Below, one piece after another: positions 37,431 through 47,259 of a stretch of 64,000 nucleotides of DNA; the first letter of the stretch is position 1, and every line of letters begins with the position of its first letter. Both the position numbers and the translations under genes were made by a program. This DNA is from Cristatella mucedo (lineage: Eukaryota; Bryozoa; Phylactolaemata; Cristatellidae): NCBI GenBank assembly GCA_009760855.2, contig WPIO01000004.1:5873501-5937500 (forward strand). The letters run 5' to 3'. The notes under the pieces are model-generated. The model was not told the origin of the DNA. It searched no databases and worked only from the letters and a program-made list of their open reading frames with translations.

Positions 37431-38019
37431 CCCTAGGAGAACCGAACGGGAATCACCGAACAGGAGCCGCACGGCTTGAGAGACGACGACCTCGATCGTC
37501 GTCGGCGAAGGCGAGCACCCTGACCCCTGACCCCCGAGCCAAACCAGGACGCATCTCCACTCTCTGGTGCTCTCCGAAGCCAACGGCACGTCCGAATCGT
37601 CCAGCCAGCCAGGAAGTCACCTCTTGCAAATAGCCGCTCTAAAGTCTGCCATTCGCGTAACAGATGCCACTGACGACGACGACGACGATCGTTATTGTAG
37701 AACAGCGGAACCATTGACGGACCGACGACGCCACCAAATGCGCCGACAGCTAGACGACAACGCGAGCACCCAGAATTCTTCTCGTTGCTTCCGGCGAGAC
37801 TTTCAGACGATCGCTTCCTTGAGCTTCGCAGTCCTCAGTCGACACGCTGGCACCGACTGACTCGCAGGTATCGCGACCTTTTATAATACACGTTCCACGA
37901 GCGCACGCTCCTTGCCAGATTCATACGTAGGCGTTGCGATTCGGTCGCCTCGGCGTGGCCGCTGTCGAACGCCTGTAACCGTCCGCTGCTTGCAAAGAAA
38001 CCTGTATCATAAATACGGA
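37431..38019. other. Unassigned
   Basis: Mixed composition with a (GAC)n patch at 37674-37687. No gene recognised. Confidence 0.4.
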
Positions 38020-38545
38020 CTTGATTTATCAAGGTACGAGCACCAGGCTAGGCATCGTATAACCCGCTTTTCGCAATCTAATCGTGTACCTATACCTCGT
38101 GCGAACCTCAAATCCTGTGGAGACCGTGCCTTTAGTTCGTATGCTGCTCCCAAGGCCTGCAACTCACTTTCGATTTGCGTCACGACGTCCCCCGACTCTA
38201 CCACATTTAAAAACAAGTTAAAAACGCAGATATTTATCACAGCATTTATTGGGTCCCTGTGATTCGGATTTGTCATTTATGAGCTCATGCCTGCTGACAC
38301 TGCGGAGGCTGCCACTAATCATACTTGCATGCTGACCCTGTGCATGTCACCTCCGACCATGTTATTCTTGTTGTCATTGAGCATGCTACCACTAGCCATT
38401 CGATCGTGCTTCGTTTACAGCAAGTTTAAAATGCTTAAAAATAGATTGAGTTCTCTGAGGACGCTATATCAAATATTATTATTTTTATTTTGTTGCTATT
38501 TATGTATTATTATTATTTGTTATTTATTATTATTACTCGCTGCCA
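38020..38545 (+). mobile_element. LINE-A 3' end, plus strand
   Basis: Encodes R-F-S-Q-S-N-R-V-P-I-P-R-A-N-L-K-S, F-S-S-Y-A-A-P-K-A and ends F-I-T-A-F-I-G-S-L-stop, the LINE-A C-terminus, followed by the 3' UTR and a degenerate hairpin (ATGCTTAAAAATAGATTGAG...GGACGCTATATCAAAT) and (ATT)n tail. Diverged copy, truncated at about 38020. Confidence 0.88.
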
Positions 38546-38574
38546 CGTTTGTTCCTGCCGACGTACCTGAGTAA

Positions 38575-39632
38575 TTTAATGTAATATATCTACGTCTGTA
38601 ACTCCACAAAGTCATACAGACCATGTGGGTGTTACGCAGGAGAGTTTTGTATAGCACACTCACAGCCTAAGCGGCTTTCGGTACCCACTCGGTAGCCAAC
38701 AGACTTCGTCTCGCGCAACAAAGAAAAAGTGGGAAGCATAGCAGAGTCTGGAGAGCAGTTGAGGTAGTGAGTAGCGTGGCAGTAGCAGCTCAGGACCACT
38801 GAAAAGGATGAGCCATAGTCGGCAGTATGAGTTGTCGTTGCGTAAGAATTGTGGAAGCGAGTTCCACAGTCTAGGACCTGCAGAGCTAAAGCTTCTGTCA
38901 CCAACGGTCTTTAAGCTGAGGAATAGAACAGCTAATGTATTGTCCACACGGGACCTGAGGGCGCGAACAGGCTTAAACTGATGCAGCAGTTCAGCTAGGT
39001 ACGAAGGAGCCAAGATGTGGCGGGCCTTGTGGGTCAGCGTAAGAACCTTGCTCTGAATCCGTTGGTCAACCAGCATCTATCTTAGCTCTTTTAGCAAAGG
39101 CGACACGTGCTCAAACTTCTGGGACTTGAAGACTAGCGTTGCAGCCATATTCATAGTCAGCTGCAGTGGCCTAATCGCTTTTTTGGTAGCCCAGCCAAAA
39201 GGGTATTGCAATAATCAAGCCGAGACAGAACTAAGGAGCTAGTCAAATTTTTTGCAAGCCACTGTTGAAGACAGCTCCAAATCTTGGATAGGAATCGGAT
39301 GTGATGGCTAGATGTAGAAGCAGTCTTCTGAATGAAACTTTTAAAATTTAGGCAGCTGTGGAAAACAACACCTAAGTTTTGAGCACATGGTGATGGTCGC
39401 ACAAAAGCATCACCTATTAGAAGAGCAAAGCATCCTAATCCAGCCATACGCTTAGGATGTCGTATGAGCAGCAGTTCGGTTTCATCGTCATTTAGTTTCA
39501 AGAAGTTTTCCGACATCCAGGATCGAATATCGGCAAGGCAAGCATTCAGTGTATCAGTTGCTGCAGCAGATTCTGACGGTTTGAATGACAAATACAGCTG
39601 AGTATCGTCAGCATAAAAGTGATACCATGGTC
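38575..39632 (-). mobile_element. LINE-B copy, minus strand, from the RT Y-A-D-D motif to the tail
   Basis: The minus strand reads Y-H-F-Y-A-D-D-T-Q-L-Y-L-S-F near 39590-39628 (RT catalytic box C), W-M-S-E-N-F-L-K-L-N-D-D-E-T-E, S-R-L-D-Y-C-N-T-L-L-A-G-L-P, then after a frameshift V-D-Q-R-I-Q-S-K-V-L-T-L-T-H-K-A and F-S-S-A-G-P-R-L-W-N-S-L-P. The tail at 38575-38600 is TACATTA-type. It is the longest LINE-B 3' copy here. Truncation lies just upstream of the catalytic box. Confidence 0.92.
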
Positions 39633-40823
39633 AGCGTCAACATATAGTCCAAATGTCACGTCGTTGGGTTGCAAATTTATCATTATGTAGAATTTACCCA
39701 TTCCGAAGAAAATTCTCGGGAAAACACTCTTAAGATCCTTATTAGCATACCTGTGACATTTGCATGACACATTTTTGGCATTACTTTAAAACGTGTTGAA
39801 TAAAAAGACCTGCCTATATTCAAACTAGGTATATCTACTAAGGTCTAATATGCACGAGAGGCGTCTTGAATAATGTGTACGTACAAATAATTATACTTCA
39901 AAAATTTTAAGTTGATCGGATCACTGTTTTAGGAGATATGACATAGCGAGATAGCGAGGACTGGCATTTGACTCGGTCTTGTGGGAGCGAAACTGAGAAA
40001 CCCAAGCTATACAAATATGACAGCGCTATGCTATGTATCGCACAAAAATTCAATAAATAGATAAATACAGATCTTAAGAATAGGTCTACCTACATGTCCT
40101 TTATGTAGCATCAATAGAACATATCCATCAAGACAAAACGTATCCTCAAACCCACCAGTGCAAGACCCGGGCGCCTGACCCGCATTCGCCAATACAAATC
40201 TCAACTCATAAACGGCATACATGATAAATCACTTCAATTTCCTTTGAATAGAGTTGAATCGACATTTTCAGACTTATTCCCAGTGAACGATGAGCTAGTT
40301 AAATCTTCATCTCCAATCTGCAATCTCAGCCAAATCAACAAACTTAGCGCTCATCAAGCTGTCTCTCTCGGGATTATTTGGTTAGCTGCCCACTTCTTTC
40401 GCTTTAATCTTCTCTCGGAGACAAACGCGGTCGCCACTCCGCGTCCTACGCCACCGGAGCTCGGCAGCACAACTATTCTGGAAAGATGTCACGATTTTTC
40501 TACCGAAGATTTCCGCATTTTATTTCCTGTCGTCATTCGGCCGCTGGAGCTGCTACTGCTGCGTTGCGCACTCGCTCGACCGAGTCAGCCTAGGTGCGCT
40601 GCTCTCGTTCCCACTTTTTTGCTTCGCACTGGGAAATAGCTACCGACCGATTACTGGTGGTCACTTAGGCTCTAGTTTAGCTCTAGTTCGTCGTCCTGGA
40701 AAACTGAACAGCAGCAGCAGCAGCAGCAGCTAATAGACCGCTTAGTCCCAATGGCTTTCCTAGGTCGCCGATGGATATACAAGGGGTGTTCGTGCGTCTA
40801 TCATCCCACTTTATTATTTCGCC
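39633..40823. other. Unassigned
   Basis: AT-moderate sequence, with a (CAG)7 patch at 40711-40730. An open frame of 131 codons at 40244-40639 shows no recognisable domain or supporting signals. Confidence 0.4.
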
Positions 40824-40965
40824 GAGGTGATTCGGTCCAGCGGTTAAGGTTCTCGCCCCGACCAAGGTCTGGCTGAGGTTGTGGGCTCGAGCCCGGAGGT
40901 TTACGTAAAGCGCCTGAATAGAGATTAAGTCCTCTTAGGGTGCTATGCAGATGAATTACATATAT
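40824..40965 (+). mobile_element. SINE-1 copy, best preserved (tRNA-derived)
   Basis: tRNA-like head with GGTCCAGCGGTTAAGG (A-box region) and GGGCTCGAGCCC (B box, 40884-40894), followed by a body ending AAAGCGCCTGAATAGAGATT...CTTAGGGTGCTATG. The last part matches the LINE-A 3' stem-loop, so SINE-1 is probably mobilised by LINE-A reverse transcriptase. It has all the parts of a LINE-dependent SINE. Confidence 0.85.
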
Positions 40966-41200
40966 CTTCCTATTGATTTTTAATATGAGTGCGAGAGTAG
41001 GCGTATCCGTAAGAGCAAGTCGCTAGCGTCTTTAAAAATTTGAGACATTTGAGATATTTATAGTGCAACTCCAATCGTACCATGAGCGTCCTGTCAAAAT
41101 GTCACGAGAAATAATTTACTATTTTACATACGAAATGCGCTTCCAAATTTAGACATAAACATTGAGTTGGACATTGCAATTGTGAACTATTGATTCGCAG
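40966..41200. other. Unassigned spacer
   Basis: AT-rich, no feature recognised. Confidence 0.4.
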
Positions 41201-41322
41201 GCTTTTGATCAGCATGCTATTTCACTACATATTTCGATGGCGTGAGGATTATCTCGCAGCGGAATGGACGAAAATGAAGAGCCTGACCGGGACAATCCAT
41301 CCTAGCGACGGCCTGCCGGTCG
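41201..41322 (+). CDS. Possible internal exon, unknown protein
   Basis: A 122-nt block is bounded by an acceptor (TTGATTCGCAG, ending 41200) and a strong donor (GTCG|GTAAGT, 41323). One frame is open: L-L-I-S-M-L-F-H-Y-I-F-R-W-R-E-D-Y-L-A-A-E-W-T-K-M-K, ending T-I-H-P-S-D-G-L-P-V. The other two frames have stops. No family recognised and no neighbouring exons found, so chance is possible. Confidence 0.28.
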
Positions 41323-41699
41323 GTAAGTCATTGCCGCTGGGCCTTTGCAGCAGCTACGCGCTTACATACTTTACCTAACTTTACGCCTTCCGGTCTTTAA
41401 TTTTCAACCTTAATTTAACTTTCGGCGATTTTTCGCAGGTACATGCTAATATACAGAGTATATAGGTATGTACATATTTATTTGTTTATATATTATTTAT
41501 ATATTTACATATACGATCGCGAATATACCTGTACGTGCTTACTATAGCAAACCAGGACTTCCATGTAGAGGCGCGAGACCAGCAAAGTTTGTAAGTTGTT
41601 GGGGCAAAATCCACAATCAATGGAAAGCCTATAGCTTGCAATCGTAGCGTCCATTCGACACGCACGCGGCGGCTGCTCGTTGTGCGGAATTAAAGCGTA

Positions 41700-41815
41700 A
41701 TTCTGTCGTTGGCGACGTTGGTCGCGGGGCCCTACGCAGCCTATGTGAAGTGCCTGAATGGAGACTGAGTTCTCTTAGGGTGTTATGAAAATGAACTATA
41801 TTATCTAATAATGTA
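41700..41815 (+). mobile_element. SINE-1 3' fragment
   Basis: Lacks the B box but keeps GTGAAGTGCCTGAATGGAGACTGAGTTCTCTTAGGGTGTTATG, a variant of the SINE-1 tail, running into AT-rich sequence. Confidence 0.65.
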
Positions 41816-41844
41816 GGGAGCATGGAGGAGAAGGAAATGCCCCC

Positions 41845-42024
41845 CCGCCGCCGCCCCCCACTAACCCCGCCCAACTAACTCCGCCGCCGCCGCCGCCGCC
41901 GCCGCCGCCCCCACTAACCCCGCCCAACTAACTCCGCCGCCGCCGCCGCCGCCGCCCCCACTAACCCCGCCCAACTAACTCCGCCGCCGCCGCCGCCGCC
42001 CCCACTAACCCCGCCCAACTAACT

Positions 42025-42073
<49 letters not shown>
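41845..42073 (+). repeat. Minisatellite with embedded (CCG)n
   Basis: A unit of CCCCACTAACCCCGCCCAACTAACT followed by a variable (CCG)n run occurs four times. The CCG run shortens over the first three units and expands to about 17 repeats in the last. The constant block is nearly identical between units, suggesting recent duplication. Confidence 0.95.
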
Positions 42074-42175
42074 GTGCTTACATGTAAGTAGTAGGAGTGT
42101 CCTCCGCCCCAGAGCCAACGAGTCCCGATCCGAGGAGTCCGTCCAGTAAAAGAGAAAATGCAGTGCGTAGTTAAG

Positions 42176-42345
42176 GTAACCGCGCTGGTTTGGCCCATTT
42201 GTTTAGGTGCTTGCCTCGAGCCAAGGTCAAGGTGAATGCCATCGACGACCCTCGGCCCTTGGCTCGAGCACGCGGTATACGCGAAGCGCCTGAATGGAGG
42301 GAAAGTTATATTAGGGCGCTATTCATATGAATCATATTTTTAAAG
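42176..42345 (+). mobile_element. SINE-1 diverged copy
   Basis: A degenerate tRNA-like head with a CTTGGCTCGAGC B-box-like stretch, then GCGAAGCGCCTGAATGGAGGGAAAG...TTAGGGCGCTATTC. Older or from a different subfamily than 40824. Confidence 0.65.
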
Positions 42346-42545
42346 TGAAACTGTATACAACATCAAATGACTCAAACAAATATTCCTCAAAACCTTGATA
42401 TTGCCATTTTATGGCACTACGCGTTAAAGTCTGCAGGCGTACGCGCAGGCCAACCGTCGGGCAGAAATGTGACGACCTACCCACAAGCGGATCGCCGCCG
42501 CCCCGTCCCCTCCGACGGCGTCACGCGAACGACGGCACTAGGGGT

Positions 42546-42546
<1 letters not shown>

Positions 42547-42599
<53 letters not shown>

Positions 42600-42602
42600 T
42601 GT

Positions 42603-42650
<48 letters not shown>
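42547..42650 (+). repeat. (GCA)n tract with one interruption
   Basis: About 17 CAG-type units, a CAGCTGTAG interruption at 42598-42606, then about 15 more. Frames through it are poly-Ala or poly-Ser artefacts as far as can be seen. Confidence 0.96.
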
Positions 42651-43028
42651 TAGCCAGTAGCAATCTCCTGTGTAGTCTGACAGCTTCTGTTATCGCACGC
42701 TATCTCCGCCGAGCGCTCTCGCTAAGTAGAACGGCGCACGAAGCCGCGTTTAAACTTTACACTTCTCCCTCTCGATATTTTCTTCCCGGCGCTCAAGTGA
42801 CAGAATTCGCAGGTAAGTTTTTAACGCTCGAATAAAGCGACAGATTGACCGCAGCTCATCTTTACCAGCATGCAATTCTGGACGAAGATGAGCGGGATAT
42901 GAAAGCGAATGGAATCAAGATTATTACCTGAAATATAAATAAGAGTGCGATAAGGCTTCCATCCATCGTAAGGCTCTTTCTACAGTTAGTTGGGAAATGA
43001 ACTCGAGATTGCGCGAGACACCGCCAGC
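42651..43028. other. Unassigned
   Basis: Nothing recognised. Confidence 0.4.
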
Positions 43029-43121
43029 CTAGGCCTTAGCTCGCGGGCGAAGTGTGCTCGCTCTTCACGACCCGGGTCGTGGATTCGAGTTGTTCCGCAG
43101 CAGGCGATCCTTTATTGCCAA
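43029..43121 (+). mobile_element. SINE-2 copy 3 (tRNA-like)
   Basis: CTAGGCCTTAGCTCGCGGGC, CTCTTCACGACCCGGGTCGT, GGATTCGAGTTG (B box) and AGGCGATCCTTTATTGCC align in order with the copy at 20734 and, more weakly, 3751. Confidence 0.6.
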
Positions 43122-43504
43122 TTATAAGCAGTGGCGGTAGCAGTTAAGACTTTTCTGTCGCTATATAGAGAAAAGGAGGCTTTTAAATCAGCTGACCCAC
43201 CTAGCCGCACAAGTCAGCTGCCGCCCTGGTCAGCTGACCTTTTTAGCACATTACTTTCCTTGGTGTACTAGCGCTGTAGCGCCTGTAGCTGTATCAACAC
43301 TATCCAACTTACTCCGTTCTTCTGGCGCTGCGTTGCTTGCTGCTGTGTGCATTGTACTGTCGTCAGACAGAAAAAGGTGCCCAAGTAAGTGCCGCCTGTA
43401 CCGCAGCCATTTTTCGCGAATTCTCACGCAATTTCGGTCGACCGACGACGCGGGGCCACTGACTCGTTCAAAGAAAGGGATGGACACATACTTCCATTTC
43501 CATT
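43122..43504. other. Unassigned
   Basis: Nothing recognised. Includes a doublet of GTCAGCTGACC-type words near 43190-43232. Confidence 0.4.
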
Positions 43505-43518
43505 AATATTATTTCCAC

Positions 43519-43557
<39 letters not shown>
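43505..43557 (+). repeat. (ATT)n microsatellite
   Basis: About 13 ATT units. Although (ATT)n tails mark LINE-A ends here, no stem-loop precedes this one. A (CTG/CCG)n patch lies just downstream at 43610-43645. Confidence 0.93.
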
Positions 43558-43734
43558 GCAGACTTCCATTTCGACGAAGATGATGCCTTTGTACGCCTCG
43601 AGCTGCTAGCTGCTGCTGCTGCTGCCGCTGCTGCTGCTGCCGCTCACCGGCAAGAATTCTTCGCTGGTTCGCTATTCGGAAGTTAAATGCCGGCAGTTTC
43701 ACGACAGAAGAGAATGCGTTTGTATGGTATCCTT

Positions 43735-43965
43735 AGGGAACTAAATCTCTTTCCCGGCACTGTACAGATGCTGTATAGAAAGTATTAGCAACCGATCGCT
43801 GGTAGCGTCCGCAAGCAGCAGGCACAGTGTAGGCAGGCATATATGCACACGAAGGGCGAATCGCAAAGACCCGCCAAATGCTGCATTAAACGTGCGTGTT
43901 TTAAAGCTTCTTTTTATTTTTCGGAAGGCAATCAAAATGCGACCTTTGAAGCGGCAGCTTTAAAA
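43735..43965 (-). mobile_element. LINE-A 3' end remnant, minus strand
   Basis: The minus strand reads F-K-T-R-T-F-N-A-A-F-G-G-S-L, equivalent to the LINE-A C-terminus, then 3' UTR blocks and a decayed hairpin near 43735-43760. Tail missing. Confidence 0.75.
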
Positions 43966-44169
43966 AATGACGTCGATTTCGCCTTCATTGACAGAGCCAC
44001 TCACTTGGTCCATCGCTATGGCTGAAGTCAGTGCTAGTGCACTCGACTGAGCGGAGCTCCTCAGGAAACTCAAAGTCTTTCCTCGGGAAGCTCAAACTCT
44101 TTCCTCGGGAAGCTCGAAGTCTTTCGATTTGCATCCCGCCACTCAGGAGCGCTGACATCTGCCTATGCT

Positions 44170-44352
44170 CAGGATTTCAGGGGCGGAGCCACGATTTTCA
44201 GGTCGGGGAGCGAGGGTCCCTTGCCCCACCCCCCAAGGCCTCCTGGGAAAATTTGCCCCAGGATATGGGAGGTACTTCCCTCTGTATGGGGGCACGAGGG
44301 GGGGCATTGCCTCTCCCCTCGTGCCCCCTCTGACTCCGCCACTACTCAGGAG
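44170..44352. mobile_element. Small G/C-rich non-autonomous element (MITE-like)
   Basis: Bounded by GGCGGAGCCA (44177-44186) and TGACTCCGCC (44330-44339), an imperfect terminal inverted repeat. Inside is a G/C-run-rich body of about 150 bp. The GGCGGAGCC(A)nGATTTT start recurs at 31375 and 20175. CGCCACT...CAGGAGCG occurs on both sides (about 44138 and 44337), which may be a target or local duplication. Confidence 0.45.
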
Positions 44353-44407
44353 CGAAATGCACGATCGCCACGATGTGCCTATCATTTCGGGATATGTCTT
44401 GCTAATG

Positions 44408-44505
44408 ATAAGGGTAATAATAATAATAATAATAATAATATTGCACTTGATAAAGCGCCCTCAGAGAACTTAATCTCTTTCTAGGCGCTTTACATTTGCT
44501 GGTCA
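44408..44505 (-). mobile_element. LINE-A/SINE-1 tail, minus strand
   Basis: (AAT)n at 44416-44440, then GCACTTGATAAAGCGCCCTCAGAGAACTTAATCTCTTTCTAGGCGCTTTACATTT, the reverse of a nearly perfect LINE-A stem-loop and tail. Confidence 0.88.
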
Positions 44506-44519
44506 TATTAAATTTTGTG

Positions 44520-45010
44520 TACTACACACTAAGGAAAGTGAAGCTCTTTCTAGGCTGTTTACATAAGCTGAAACGGAAGCATGACGATCGTTATATGCCG
44601 AACTGCACAGTTTCAGCATCCATGCACTGTTCGCACACAATCCGTACAACAAGCGCCGCTGCTGCTATCGAATCGCGTGGATTTTAAAGGTTTCGCAACT
44701 GTCTTCAGTCAGAAGAGTTACTATGTCAGTCGGAAGACCAGTACCAGGCTTTGGGAACAAAGAACTTGAAGACAAGGCTCCAAAGATTTGACGTTCCTTA
44801 AAGGCACGAACAAACGGCAAGAGGCCGGAGATTAGTTGATACGGCGGTAAGCCTGATTATGAAGTATTTCAGATGGCTCGGCCAAGCCAAGAGAACGAAG
44901 AGTCTCTAATAACGACCAAATGAGGAGCCTGGAATTCTGGATTCTCTGCTTGCCAGCCAGGGATCGCTGCTGATCGGCGGCGTGATGAATTGGTGCAATG
45001 TCGTACAGCT
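44520..45010 (-). mobile_element. Diverged LINE-A-related remnant, minus strand
   Basis: The stretch CAGGCTTTGGGAACAAAGAACTT...GGCTCCAAAGATTTGACG aligns with LINE-A minus-strand copies in the F-G-S-Y-A-P-K-A-W region. Upstream on this strand a frame reads Q-R-I-Q-N-S-R-L-L-I-W-S-L-L, at the position of the Q-R-I-D-F-K block. Probably an older subfamily. Confidence 0.5.
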
Positions 45011-45011
45011 G

Positions 45012-45170
45012 CGACATTAAACTAATTCGTCTGCATAGCGCCCCAAGAGAACTTAATCTCTATTCTGGCGCTTCACATGTGCCTCGAGGTTCGAGCCCGC
45101 GACCTCAGGCAGACCTCGGTCGGGGCAAGTACCTTAACAGCAAGCACCAAACCAGCTCGGCATTCGCGAC
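45012..45170 (-). mobile_element. SINE-1 copy, minus strand
   Basis: Reverse of the SINE-1 layout: tail (GCGCCCCAAGAGAACTTAATCTCTATTCTGGCGCTT), B box (GGTTCGAGCCC at about 45091-45101), then the GGTCGGGG...CTTAACAGC head. The B box matches the eukaryotic GGTTCGANNCC consensus exactly. Confidence 0.82.
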
Positions 45171-45539
45171 AAACGAGCCTAGTCGAAGAATCGTATATGA
45201 GTTATGAGCGTTTCAAGGCACAGACCAGGAAGACCTGTGAGTTGCCGAACTCTAAAGGGGATGTCGAAAACGCGTGAAGCAACAGGCTTTGCAAATCAAT
45301 TCTCTGAGTGAGAACGAATTTTCGTTGCGATTCGTAACCGAAAGTACGCAGACCTAATGCGATCATCTAGTGAGAGGTAATTTTGCAACTAGACACAAGA
45401 TGGCGTGCAAAGTACAAGAAATATGCTTTCGGAACTAATTTTGACGGTTATCTTTCCAGTTTCTTAGTGATTTTAGGTTTTCTCGTAACTATTCATTTGG
45501 CTTAATTCTCAAAGAATTTGAGGGTTTACTGCCATCCAA
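45171..45539. other. Unassigned spacer
   Basis: Nothing recognised. Confidence 0.4.
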
Positions 45540-46664
45540 CTGCTTCTATCAGCAATATAGGCTTTCACTTCTATGTGGATGACACTCGGTTGTACCTTTG
45601 CTTTGATCCCTCCCAGCCTTCGAGCTCCTCGAATTCTCTCAACTCACTTGCTGCATGTATTGATGACATCCACGCATGGATGGCAGCAAATTTCCTTAAA
45701 TTAAATTATAATAAAACTAACTTACTAGTTTTGGGCATACCATGTGTGATTCAGAAATTGGAAAGGCTAACGCTCACAATCGGCTCTGCCAGCATATATC
45801 CTGTTGAATCTGCACAAAAATTTAGGTGCCATATTCCAAAGTGACCTTTCGTTAGACGACCACATCAGCTCCACAATCACATCTGCCTACTTTCAGCGAC
45901 ATAACATATACATACAGCTACAATTCGGGCTTGTTTAGATAAAGATACCACATCTACATTGGTCCATGCATTTGTGACATCCCGTCTTGATTTCTGTAAC
46001 TCACTGCTTGCTTGCATACCGGCATGTGAAATCAGGCGCTTACAGCTGGTGCAAAACTCTGCAGCTAGGCTTGTCTGTCGTGAGCGTCGCAGTTGCCACA
46101 TCACACCACTTCTCGCCGACCTGCACTGGCAAACAGTCAAGCAACGGATTGACTTCAAGGTTCTGTCGCTCACTTTTAGATCCCTTCATACTTTGGCTCC
46201 AGCCTATCTCTCAGATCTACTCCCCCCCAGGCCAAGCATCGTGCCACCTGCTTTTCGAAATCAAACTGTTTACTAATACGTCGTACAAACCTCAAATCCT
46301 TTGGAGACCATGCATTTATTTCGTATGCTCCCAAAGCCGTGAGCTCACTCCCGACTTGCGTCACGACATTCCCTGACTTGACCGCATTTAAAAAGAACTT
46401 ATAAACTCAGCTATTTAGGACAGCATTTAGTGGGTCCCTCTGATTTGTCATTTATTTGCTTATGTGTGCTGGCACTGTGCATGCTGCCACTAATCGTACT
46501 TGAATGCTGACCCTGTGCATGTCACCCCTAACCATGTTATTCATGTTGTTTATCAAGCATGATACCACTCGCTACTCGATCGTATTTCCTTTGCAGAAAA
46601 TGTAAAGCGCCTAGAAAAAGATTGAGTTCTCCGAGGGCGATTTATCAAGTGTATTATTATTATT
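45540..46664 (+). mobile_element. LINE-A copy from the RT catalytic box to the tail
   Basis: Starts just before F-H-F-Y-V-D-D-T-R-L-Y-L-C-F (about 45557), RT box C with the usual alternative Y-V-D-D. Then W-M-A-A-N-F-L-K-L-N-Y-N-K-T, a one-base insertion near 45820 that shifts frame, R-L-D-F-C-N-S-L-L, and the post-RT blocks. The 3' hairpin and (ATT)n tail close at about 46664. 5'-truncated and disrupted. Confidence 0.92.
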
Positions 46665-46667
46665 GTT

Positions 46668-47155
46668 ATAAAAAGCTGCCGAAAGATCGAGCAAAACAAG
46701 CCAACAGGCTCTACCTAAGTCTACAATCTTAAGTAGGTCGTTGTACACCCAAAGCAATACCGACTCTGCGGAGTGATTAGCTGTAAAACCAGCCTGGAGC
46801 TTGCTAGCAAGGTTTGAAGTTTCAGTTTATGAGTTCAGCTGGTCTGCGACGACTCGTTTCAGTGTCTTTGATAGGAACGGTAGGGAGACTGGGAGGAAGT
46901 TGCTCAAGTTCTCTTGGTCTAGTGTTGCTTTCTTGAGTAGTTGCCTGACTAAAGCCTTCGTGAAAGGTGCTGGGGCATGACCTGAGGCTAATGAAATATT
47001 AGTAATGTTAGTTCTGCATGAAAGCAGCAGATCTAAGCATCGTAGAAGTAGGACAGTTGGAACAATCTCTAGAGGACAAGTAGTCTTCTATGACTGGAAG
47101 ATAAATTTCAGGATAAGATCGCTCGAGTCTTCCTATTGTGAGTATATTATGTGTA
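46668..47155 (-). mobile_element. LINE reverse transcriptase fragment, minus strand
   Basis: On the minus strand frames read L-D-Q-E-N-L-S-N-F-L-P-V-S-L-P-F-L-S-K-T-L and, further on, A-G-F-T-A-N-H-S-A-E-S-V-L-L...V-L-L-D-L-S-A-A-F, the pre-catalytic and box A parts of an L2/CR1 RT. It ends abruptly at 46668, where the plus-strand LINE-A tail begins. It represents the region missing from the other truncated copies; family B or C is likely. Confidence 0.8.
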
Positions 47156-47164
47156 GACTATGGG

Positions 47165-47258
47165 TCGATAATAACAATAATTATTATAATAATAATGCAC
47201 TTGATAAAGCGCCCTCAGAGAACTCAATCTCTTTCTAGGCGCTTTACATTTGCTATAT
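47165..47258 (-). mobile_element. LINE-A/SINE-1 tail, minus strand
   Basis: (TAA)n followed by GCACTTGATAAAGCGCCCTCAGAGAACTCAATCTCTTTCTAGGCGCTTTACATTT, the reverse of an intact LINE-A stem-loop. Only the tail is present. Confidence 0.88.
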
Positions 47259-47259
47259 A

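Noticed and set aside
40244-40639. 131-codon frame as a protein-coding gene
   Set aside because: No domain, no good start or splice context and an unbalanced composition. Not supported beyond chance.
40824-40900. A functional tRNA gene
   Set aside because: The A and B boxes are tRNA-like, but the cloverleaf arms do not pair well and the sequence continues into a LINE-type tail. It is a SINE.
41845-42073. CRISPR-like spacing of constant block and variable spacer
   Set aside because: The variable parts are all (CCG)n and the genome is eukaryotic, so this is a minisatellite.
42367-42660. Poly-Ala/poly-Ser frames through the GCA tract
   Set aside because: Short flanks with no similarity to any protein; the frames exist because of the repeat.
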